Positions 57,272 through 64,000 of a stretch of 64,000 bases of DNA are shown one piece after another. The notes beneath the pieces were generated by a model that was given only the letters and a program-made list of their open reading frames with translations, was not told the origin of the DNA and made no database searches. Every line of letters begins with the position of its first letter. The stretch's first letter is position 1. This DNA is from Luteimicrobium xylanilyticum (lineage in GTDB: Bacteria; Actinomycetota; Actinomycetes; Actinomycetales; Cellulomonadaceae). The stretch is taken from NCBI RefSeq assembly GCF_009429125.1, contig NZ_CP045529.1:806001-870000 (forward strand). Direction: 5' to 3'. A program made the translations under genes and the position numbers.

Positions 57272-59739
57272 GCCCCCGAACCTCGACCTTCGCGCCCGAC
57301 GCCGCCCCCGCCCGCGCGCGCACCGACGGCCGCCCGCGGGGCGAGCGCTTCGCGCACGACGACCCGCGCTACTCGGCCCCGCGCGCCCGCACGCGCGCCG
57401 GGATGCTCGACCTGGCCGCGCTCGTCGTCATGCTCGGCGTGGTCGTCGTGGGCTTCGAGCCCGTGTGGGGCAGCCAGGGCTACCTGGCCCCCGCCCTCGG
57501 TGGCCTGGTCCTCGGGCTGCTCGTCGCGTGGATCGGTGCCGCGTGGCGCTGGTCCACGCTCTCGGTGGCCGCGGCGACCGTGGTGGTCTACTTCGTGGCG
57601 GGCGGCGCGCTCGCGCTGGGCGGCTCGACGGTCGCGGGCGTCGTCCCGACCGCCGAGACCGCCCGCGGCCTGCTCCGCGGCGCCGTGTTCTCGTGGAAGT
57701 CCTTCGTCACGACGGCGCCCCCGCTGTCGTCGTTCCCCGACCTCGCCCTGGTCCCGTTCGTGCTGCTGCTCGTGACGAGCGTCGTCGCGGGCACCATCGC
57801 GTGGCGCGCGAAGCGGCCCGTGTGGGCGCTCGTCCCGGTGCTGGTCGGGCTGGTCGGCGCGATCCTCCTCGGCACCATCGTCCCTGCCCGACCCGTGGTG
57901 CAGGGCACCGTGCTCGGCGTGGTCGCGCTGCTGTGGTCGGCCTGGCGCACCACCGAGCGCCGCCTCCGCGACCGCGAGAGCACCACCGAGACGTCCGAGG
58001 ACGCGCTGCGTCGCCTCACGATGCACCGTGCCCGCACCGGCGCGATCGTGCTCGCCGTCGCCGCGGCGGCCGCCGTCGTCCTCGGGCCCGTGGTCGCGCC
58101 CGACCACGGCCGCGTGGTGCTGCGCGAGGACGTCGTCCCACCGCCCGACCTGCACGAGTACGTGACCCCGCTCGCGTCGTTCCGGCACTACGTCAAGGAC
58201 CAGAAGGACGACGCGCTCCTCACCGTCTCCGGCCTGCCCGCCGGTGCGCGGGTGCGGCTCGCGACGCTCGACGCGTACGACGGCGTCGTGTACTCGGCGA
58301 CGAGCGACGACAAGAGCTCCGGCTCCTTCGTGCGCGTCGGTCGGAAGATCGCGACCGACGCCACCGGCACCCCCGTCACCCTGGGCGTCCAGGTCAAGGG
58401 CTACAGCGGCCCGTGGATCCCGGACCTGGGGTCCCTGACCGGCGTGACGTTCGGCGGCGACCGTGCGAAGGGCCTCGAGGACGGCACCTACTACGACGCC
58501 GTGACCGGCACCGCCATCACCACGGGCCTCCTACGCGACGGCGACACCTACACGGTGCGCGCCGTGGAGCAGGCGCAGCCCAAGGAGGCCGACCTCAAGG
58601 GCGTCCCGATCGCGGACGTCGAGCTCCCGAAGCCCACCAACGTCCCGGCGTCCGTCCAGGCCAAGGCCGAGCAGTTCGTCGGCGGCGCGACCGACCCGCT
58701 CACGCAGCTCCAGCGCCTGCGCGACGCGCTCCTCAAGAGCGGCACGTACTCGAGCGGCATCGGCGACCAGCCGCCGTCGCGCCCGGGTCACTCCGCGGAC
58801 CGCATCGACACGCTGCTCGCGAGCGAGACGATGGTCGGCGACGACGAGCAGTTCGCCGTGGCCTACGCCCTCATGGCCCAGTCGCTCGGGATCCCCGCGC
58901 GCGTCGTCATGGGCGTGTACCCGGACGCTGCGGCGGGCTGGAAGCCGGGCACGGCGTTCACCGCGACCGGCAAGGACGTCCACGCCTGGGTCGAGGTCCC
59001 GTTCCAGGGCAAGGGCTGGGTCGCCTTCGACTCCGTGCCCGACGAGAACAACAAGGTCCAGCCGCAGCCCCGCAGCCAGCAGGTGCCCAAGCCCCCCGTC
59101 CTGCAGGACCCGGAGCCGCCGTCGGAGCCGGACCAGGCGGACACCGCCAAGGCGAAGGACGACAAGAAGAAGGACGACAAGCAGGACGGCACGCCGTTCG
59201 ACTGGGGTCACGCGGCCGCGGTCGGCGCGGCCGTCGTGATACCGCTCGCGATCGTCCTCCTGCCGTTCGTCCTGCTCCTCGGGTACAAGTCGCGTCGTCG
59301 GCTGCGCCGTCGCCGCACGGGCGCCCCGGCGGACCAGATCTCGGGCGGCTGGCACGAGATCGTCGACGCCGCCGTCGACCTCGGGCACCCGGTCGAGAAC
59401 GGTGCGACCCGGCAGGAGACCGGGGGAGCGCTCGAGGCGTCGTACCCGGCGGCCGGGACGCTCACGCTCGCCCGGCACGCCGACGCGAGCGTGTTCGGGT
59501 CGGGCGACCCGAGCGACGCGGACGTCGAGGCATACTGGGGCGGCATCGAGGCCGCGGTCGCCCAGATGCGTGCCGCGGTCCCGTGGCGCAAGCGGGTGGC
59601 GGCCCGGCTCTCGCTGCGCTCGGTCCGCCGCTCGCGGACCACCCCTAGCACCAAGGCGGTCGCGGACGACCCGCTCACGCCCACGCCCGACCCCCGGCCT
59701 CGGCGCCGGTGGTCGCGACCCTCGGGAGATGCACGATGA
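57268..59739 (+). CDS. TgpA-like transglutaminase-fold membrane protein with Cys-to-Asp active site
   Basis: An 823-residue protein. About seven N-terminal helices (residues 45-290), an external domain with the transglutaminase fold (about 495-600), a Lys/Asp-rich linker and one more helix (VIPLAIVLLPFVLLLGY). The cytoplasmic tail contains a DUF4129-like segment (ISGGWHEIVDAAVDLG). In active enzymes the core reads G-x-C-E-x-F-A. Here it is GDDEQFA with Asp526 where Cys is expected, while His572 (DVHAWVEV) and Asp588 (VAFDSVPDE) remain. So the enzyme is probably inactive as a transglutaminase or protease. Third gene of the MoxR-DUF58-TGase block. Confidence 0.9.
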   Translation: MSPRTSTFAPDAAPARARTDGRPRGERFAHDDPRYSAPRARTRAGMLDLAALVVMLGVVVVGFEPVWGSQGYLAPALGGLVLGLLVAWIGAAWRWSTLSVAAATVVVYFVAGGALALGGSTVAGVVPTAETARGLLRGAVFSWKSFVTTAPPLSSFPDLALVPFVLLLVTSVVAGTIAWRAKRPVWALVPVLVGLVGAILLGTIVPARPVVQGTVLGVVALLWSAWRTTERRLRDRESTTETSEDALRRLTMHRARTGAIVLAVAAAAAVVLGPVVAPDHGRVVLREDVVPPPDLHEYVTPLASFRHYVKDQKDDALLTVSGLPAGARVRLATLDAYDGVVYSATSDDKSSGSFVRVGRKIATDATGTPVTLGVQVKGYSGPWIPDLGSLTGVTFGGDRAKGLEDGTYYDAVTGTAITTGLLRDGDTYTVRAVEQAQPKEADLKGVPIADVELPKPTNVPASVQAKAEQFVGGATDPLTQLQRLRDALLKSGTYSSGIGDQPPSRPGHSADRIDTLLASETMVGDDEQFAVAYALMAQSLGIPARVVMGVYPDAAAGWKPGTAFTATGKDVHAWVEVPFQGKGWVAFDSVPDENNKVQPQPRSQQVPKPPVLQDPEPPSEPDQADTAKAKDDKKKDDKQDGTPFDWGHAAAVGAAVVIPLAIVLLPFVLLLGYKSRRRLRRRRTGAPADQISGGWHEIVDAAVDLGHPVENGATRQETGGALEASYPAAGTLTLARHADASVFGSGDPSDADVEAYWGGIEAAVAQMRAAVPWRKRVAARLSLRSVRRSRTTPSTKAVADDPLTPTPDPRPRRRWSRPSGDAR

Positions 59740-61352
59740 GCTCCGTGACCACCTGCCCGCGCTGCGGGGCGGCCGTCCCGCCGGGGGCGAGCCTGTGCCC
59801 GTCGTGCGCGGCGCCGCTCGGCGCGGCGGCCGGCGTCGGCGTGCCGTCCGGCCAGACCACGGAGCCCGTTCTGCTGCCGGGCACCGTGCCGGGCCCCGGG
59901 CACCCGGGACCGGCGGGGCGGGCGCCGCAGGGTACGGGCTTCGCCGCGCAGACCCTCCCCGGGTTCCCGACGACGCCGCCCGCCCCCGCGGGCCCGGTCG
60001 GCGCGACCGAGGGCAAGCGCGTGCTCGCGTGGCTGATCGACTGGATCGTGATCGGGATCCCCGCCTCGGTGGTAGCCCTGGTCATGCTCCCGGGGCTCGA
60101 GGACAAGGGCACTCCGGTCGGCGACGGGACGTACAAGGTCTCGTTCGGCGACCTCTCGACGTACTTCCTGGCCGTCATCGCCACCATGCTCGTCGCAGGG
60201 CTGGTTGTGGCGTCGATCGAGGGCGCGACGGGCCGCACGGTCGGCAAGCTGGCGCTCGGCCTACGCACCCAGGACGTCGTGACCGGCAAGCCGATCGGCG
60301 TCGGGCGTGGCATCGTCCGGGGCCTCGTCTTCGGCGTCTCGATCCTCGCGTGCGGGGTCGGCCTCTTCGTCATGCTGCTGAGCCCCCTGTTCGACAAGTC
60401 GCCGCGCCGCCAGGGCTGGTTCGACAAGGCCGCACGTGCCGTCGTCGTGCCCGTGAAGGCGCCGGCCCCGCAGGCGTCGTTCGTGCCCGGCGGGCCGCTC
60501 CCCGGCCAGGCCGCGGTCCCCGGCCCGACGGCGACGGCCGGCCCAGCCGCCGCGTACCCCGGTGCGCCCGTCCCGGCTGTGCCCGTCGGCGGTGCCCCCT
60601 ACGGCGGTGCCCCCTACGGCAGCGCACCGTTCGGCGGCCAGCCCGCTGCGCCGCCCGCCCCGACGCCGCCTGCTCCCGTCGCACCGTCCGCTCCCGTCGC
60701 ACCGTCCGCTGCGGCGGGCTGGGCGCCGCCTGCGGCGCCGTCGGCTGCCCCGACCGCCCCGGCGAGCGCCACGCCGGCAGCGTCACCGAACGGTCTCGTC
60801 ACGGGTGTGCCCGGTGCCCCCGCCGCGCAGCCCCCGACGCCGCAGCCTCAGGCCCAGCAGCCTCCGGCCCAGCAGCCTCAGGTTCAGCAGGCCCCGGTCC
60901 AGCCGAGCCCGGCGCCGCAGGCCCAGCCCGTCGTGGCACCGCAGGGCGCCGGACCCGTCGCGGCCACGCTCACGCTCCCCGACGGGTCGACGGTCGTCGT
61001 CGCCGGTGCCGCGCTCCTGGGCCGCGACCCGGCGCTGCCGCCGACGACGGCGGGCCCCGCGCCGCTGCTCGTCGCCGTGCCCGACCGTTCCGTCTCCAAG
61101 ACGCACGCCGAGCTCGGTGTCGACGAGGCAGGCTTGTGGCTCGCGGACCGCGGCTCGACGAACGGCACGACGGTCGAGGCGCCGGGCGCCGCGCCGGTCC
61201 GGGCGAACCCCGGCGAGCGCGTGCGCGTGCCCGCCGGTTCCGTCCTGCGGGTGGGCGACGCGGTCGTCGCCGTGTCCGGCGGTGACGACGGCTTCGACGA
61301 GTCGACGGTGATCAGCGCCCGCCGCCCCCCTTCGGGTGGGGGCTCGTGGTGA
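59736..61352 (+). CDS. zinc-ribbon, RDD and FHA domain membrane protein
   Basis: A 538-residue protein. A zinc ribbon (C7-C10, C21-C24) is followed by an RDD membrane domain (KRVLAWLIDWIVIGIPASVV, then the TGRTVGKLALGLR loop and a helix pair). A 150-residue Ala/Pro/Gln linker leads to a C-terminal FHA domain (LLGRDPALP, SVSKTHAELGV, DRGSTNGTTV). The FHA domain should read phosphothreonine on cytoplasmic partners. ATGA overlap with the gene before. Together with the next two genes it forms a phospho-signalling module. Confidence 0.9.
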   Translation: MSSVTTCPRCGAAVPPGASLCPSCAAPLGAAAGVGVPSGQTTEPVLLPGTVPGPGHPGPAGRAPQGTGFAAQTLPGFPTTPPAPAGPVGATEGKRVLAWLIDWIVIGIPASVVALVMLPGLEDKGTPVGDGTYKVSFGDLSTYFLAVIATMLVAGLVVASIEGATGRTVGKLALGLRTQDVVTGKPIGVGRGIVRGLVFGVSILACGVGLFVMLLSPLFDKSPRRQGWFDKAARAVVVPVKAPAPQASFVPGGPLPGQAAVPGPTATAGPAAAYPGAPVPAVPVGGAPYGGAPYGSAPFGGQPAAPPAPTPPAPVAPSAPVAPSAAAGWAPPAAPSAAPTAPASATPAASPNGLVTGVPGAPAAQPPTPQPQAQQPPAQQPQVQQAPVQPSPAPQAQPVVAPQGAGPVAATLTLPDGSTVVVAGAALLGRDPALPPTTAGPAPLLVAVPDRSVSKTHAELGVDEAGLWLADRGSTNGTTVEAPGAAPVRANPGERVRVPAGSVLRVGDAVVAVSGGDDGFDESTVISARRPPSGGGSW

Positions 61353-62251
61353 GCGAGGACGCGCCCGTGTCGGTCCGGTGGGGCGCGTCGTCCCACCGCG
61401 GCGCGCGGCGCAAGCTCAACGAGGACTCGTACCTGGCGTCGCCGTCGGCGTTCTTCGTGGCGGACGGCATGGGCGGGCACGAGGCCGGCGAGGTGGCGAG
61501 CGCGATGGCGATCGACGCCCTGCGGCCGCTGTCGTGGCTCAACGTCGTCACCGCGGACGACGTCAAGGAGCGCCTGCACGTCGCGCACGACGACGTGTCG
61601 GGCATCGCGGCCCCCGAGGGCCGGGGGGCGGGGACGACCCTCACGGGCGTCGTCGTGTCGGAGCAGGACGGCCTGCCCTACTGGCTCGTGGCGAACGTCG
61701 GGGACTCGCGGACCTACCACCTCGTGGACGGTCGGCTCGAGCAGATCAGCGTCGACCACTCCGAGGTGCAGGAGCTCGTGGACGCGGGCGCGCTGACGCC
61801 CGCGCAGGCGGCCCACCACCCGCGCCGGCACGTGGTGACGCGCGCCCTGGGCGCGGCGGCGCGGCCCGACGCGGACTACTGGTACCTGCCGCTCAGCACC
61901 GGGGACCGGCTCCTCGTGTGCTCGGACGGTCTGACGACCGAGCTCGACGACGACCGCATCGCCGACCTGCTCGTCACGCACGCCGAGCCGCAGGCCGCGG
62001 CCGACGCGCTCGTGCAGGCGGCGCTCGCCGCGGGCGGCCGCGACAACATCACCGTGCTCGTCGTCGACGCCGTCGACGCGGGTCCGGACGCGGAGAGCAC
62101 GGCGCCGCGCAGCGTGCTCGCCGCCCCGCCGCCCCCGCCCGACGAGGACACTCGACCGCGTCAGGACGGCGGGGTCGACGACCCGGCGCCCGTCCGGACG
62201 GCGCAGGAACCCGCGGCTGCGGCGGTCGCGACGACCGGAGGAGACGCATGA
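61349..62251 (+). CDS. PP2C-type Ser/Thr protein phosphatase
   Basis: A cytoplasmic PPM phosphatase of 300 residues. Metal and catalytic motifs: the RRKLNEDS opening, FFVADGMGGHEAGEVAS, VANVGDSRTY, LLVCSDGLTTEL, and RDNITVLVVD. No transmembrane helix; an Asp/Pro-rich tail of about 60 residues. It would reverse a Ser/Thr kinase. The GTG at 61349 overlaps the previous stop (GTGA); the GTG at 61346 is also possible. Confidence 0.93.
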   Translation: MSEDAPVSVRWGASSHRGARRKLNEDSYLASPSAFFVADGMGGHEAGEVASAMAIDALRPLSWLNVVTADDVKERLHVAHDDVSGIAAPEGRGAGTTLTGVVVSEQDGLPYWLVANVGDSRTYHLVDGRLEQISVDHSEVQELVDAGALTPAQAAHHPRRHVVTRALGAAARPDADYWYLPLSTGDRLLVCSDGLTTELDDDRIADLLVTHAEPQAAADALVQAALAAGGRDNITVLVVDAVDAGPDAESTAPRSVLAAPPPPPDEDTRPRQDGGVDDPAPVRTAQEPAAAAVATTGGDA

Positions 62252-63984
62252 GCGGGACGACTGCGGGACGCACGGCGCGCTACGTGCCGGGCGCCGGGAA
62301 CGTGGTGCTGCGGGGCGACGTGCTCGTGGCCCTGCCGTACGCGCCCGCGGAGCGTGCGGCGGCCGTGTGGGACGCCCTCGACGGCGCGGCGGGCGTGATG
62401 GACGCGCTGCAGGTCCTGTCGGGGACGTTCGACGCGGGGCTCGCCGCGCTGCCGCCGTTCGCGATCGTCGTGCTGACGTCGGGCGGCCGGGCGCACGTCC
62501 TCGTCCGGGGCGACGTCGAGGTGCACGTCGACGGCCGCGACGGCCGGGCCGAGCTGCACGGTCGCGACGTGTCGACCTGGACCGAACGGGCCGTCGACGG
62601 CGTCGACGGGGTGCAGGTCCGGCTGGGGGCGTCGTCGGGGGCTGCGGGCGACGCCGAGGCCGGGCCGACGACCCTGCCGCTGGTGGGCGGCGTGGTGCGC
62701 GCCAAGGCGGTCGTCTGGGGGTCACCGTCGTGGGCGCAGGACGCCGATGCCGGTCCGGAGGTGGCGGCCGAGCCGAGCACGGCGGACGCGCCTGCCGACG
62801 ACGCGCCGCCGACCGTCGATCTCGCGAAGCCCGCGCCGGACGAGGACGCGGCGCCGCAAGCCGACGACGAGGCGGGGCCGGGCGACGTCCCGCAGGCCGT
62901 CCCGGGCCTCGTGACCGCGGTCCCGGGACTCCCCGCGTTCGTCCCGACGACGCCCGCCCCCGCGGTGGGCGAGGCCGTCGCCACGGTCGCGGTGCCGTCG
63001 GAGCTCACGCTCGCGCCGATGGAGACCATCGCCCCGGGCGCCGACGCGCCGGGCACGTCGGCCCCGGACGCCGTCGGGCCCGCCGCGGAAGCCGCCGAGC
63101 CGCCGGTCGAGGACGCCGTGGACGGTGGCGACGACTACCAGTCCCTGTGGGAGACGACGATCCACCGGTCGGTCGAGGAGGCCGCGGTGCGCGTCGACGA
63201 GTCGGAGGAGTCCGGTGAGGGGGCGCCGGGCGCGGCGCCGTCGGCCGGCGGCGGGCTGGTGTCGGGGGTCCCGCAGGACCTTCCTTCGGCGGACGCGCCC
63301 GCCGACCCGGACGGGCCCGACGGGTTCGACCACGACGGTCACACCGTGATGGGGTCGTCGGTGTCGGACCTGCGCGCGGTGGCCGCGGCGGCGGCCGCCC
63401 AGCTCGCGGCGTCCGGCGAGCTCCCGGCGTTCTCCGCGCCGCCGGCCCCTCCCGCGCCGTCCGGCCCGGCCGCCGCGCCGGGCGAGCAGCCCGTCGTCGG
63501 GCCCCAGCTCGTGGCCCGGCTGTGCGTGTCCGGGCACGCCAACCCGCCGTCGCGCGAGCGGTGCGCGGTGTGCGGGCTCGCGCTGTCCGGCGAGACGCAG
63601 GCCGTCGCGCGGCCGGCGCTGGGCCGCGTGTGCGTGACGATCGGCGAGGGCGGCGAGCCCCAGGTGTTCCCGCTCGACCGACCGCTCGTCGTCGGCCGGC
63701 GTCCGCGCTCTCCGAAGAACGCCAACCAGGGCGGCGAGGGCGCGCTGCACCGGATCGTGACGGTGCCGAGCCCGCAGCAGGACATCTCGCGGTCGCACGT
63801 GGAGGTCCGGCTCGAGGGCTGGAACGTGCTCGCGGTGGACCTCAACACGACGAACGGCACGACGCTCCTGCGACCCGGCCAGTCCCCGCTGCGCATGCAC
63901 CCGGGCGACCCGCTGCTCGTCGTGTCGGGCGACGTCGTCGACCTCGGTGACGGCGTGGCCCTGGCGTTCGAGGACGTCCCGTGA
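62248..63984 (+). CDS. FHA domain protein with zinc-ribbon-like motif
   Basis: A 578-residue soluble protein. The N-terminal 150 residues (GNVVLRGDVLVALPY onward) resemble a small beta domain of unknown type. A long acidic, Ala/Pro-rich stretch follows, then a Cys/His cluster (C426-x3-H430, C439-x2-C442) like a short zinc ribbon, and a C-terminal FHA domain (PLVVGRRPRSPKN, QDISRSHVEVRLEG, DLNTTNGTTLL). It could recruit phosphorylated partners of the adjacent phosphatase or kinase. ATGA overlap with the phosphatase gene. Confidence 0.88.
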   Translation: MSGTTAGRTARYVPGAGNVVLRGDVLVALPYAPAERAAAVWDALDGAAGVMDALQVLSGTFDAGLAALPPFAIVVLTSGGRAHVLVRGDVEVHVDGRDGRAELHGRDVSTWTERAVDGVDGVQVRLGASSGAAGDAEAGPTTLPLVGGVVRAKAVVWGSPSWAQDADAGPEVAAEPSTADAPADDAPPTVDLAKPAPDEDAAPQADDEAGPGDVPQAVPGLVTAVPGLPAFVPTTPAPAVGEAVATVAVPSELTLAPMETIAPGADAPGTSAPDAVGPAAEAAEPPVEDAVDGGDDYQSLWETTIHRSVEEAAVRVDESEESGEGAPGAAPSAGGGLVSGVPQDLPSADAPADPDGPDGFDHDGHTVMGSSVSDLRAVAAAAAAQLAASGELPAFSAPPAPPAPSGPAAAPGEQPVVGPQLVARLCVSGHANPPSRERCAVCGLALSGETQAVARPALGRVCVTIGEGGEPQVFPLDRPLVVGRRPRSPKNANQGGEGALHRIVTVPSPQQDISRSHVEVRLEGWNVLAVDLNTTNGTTLLRPGQSPLRMHPGDPLLVVSGDVVDLGDGVALAFEDVP

Positions 63985-64000
63985 GCCCCCGCCGCAACCC
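63981..64000 (+). CDS. start of next cluster gene (partial)
   Basis: A GTG that overlaps the FHA gene stop (GTGA) opens a frame beginning MSPRRN, cut by the window end. In PFNA-type clusters a Ser/Thr protein kinase is expected nearby, but six codons cannot confirm this. Confidence 0.4.

Overview
The window is about 73% G+C, gene-dense, and clearly from an actinomycete. It carries the actinobacterial ribosomal protein bS22, ResBC-type (system II) cytochrome c maturation genes, a dispersed menaquinone pathway, and many start codons placed 6-7 bases after a TANNNT -10 box (leaderless transcripts). Gene content and order fit the Cellulomonadaceae or close relatives (Micrococcales). That is inference from content; no rRNA or other taxonomic marker is present. 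No tRNA, rRNA, CRISPR array, insertion sequence or prophage was seen.

Layout. 1-3800: tail of an ABC-2 permease, a Ktr/Trk potassium uptake pair, an AcuC-type deacetylase. 3900-7400: bS22, a HAD phosphatase, a glutaredoxin-like protein, a YceI/MarR divergent pair. 6700-11700: histidine phosphatase, then TlpA/ResA, CcdA, ResB, CcsB. 11800-15800: two small membrane proteins fired from one 30-bp divergent promoter, VanZ-RDD, MenA, MenE. 15900-19600: DUF3048 lipoprotein, flavoprotein disulfide reductase, and a small protein plus HTH regulator behind a large TTGCGCAA palindrome. 19700-23600: osmoprotectant ABC importer split into two divergent units, with a circularly permuted binding protein. 23500-29700: acetyltransferase, metallophosphoesterase, SRPBCC protein, ABC exporter with divergent TetR regulator. 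29700-42300: MenB, Gdx-type exporter and its TetR, MenC, an NlpC/P60-like protein, MenD, HtrA-type protease, MenF, MenG, MenJ-like reductase and polyprenyl synthase. 42500-64000: a PFNA-like cluster.

How the genes work together. The men genes, the prenyl synthase and the cytochrome c maturation genes build the menaquinone/cytochrome c respiratory chain. The last third of the window is one functional block: two tandem surface-anchored proteins of about 2,000 residues with Ig-like and fibronectin III stalks, then MoxR ATPase, DUF58, transglutaminase-fold membrane protein, RDD-FHA protein, PP2C phosphatase, FHA protein and the first codons of another gene. It resembles the PFNA cluster (protein kinase, fibronectin III, AAA-ATPase) described in bifidobacteria, where a Ser/Thr kinase belongs to the set.

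The observations I rate highest are the duplicated giant protein whose copies share stalks but diverge at the C-terminal tip, the transglutaminase-fold protein with Asp in place of the catalytic Cys, the circularly permuted OpuAC-type binding protein, and the compact leaderless promoter architecture.
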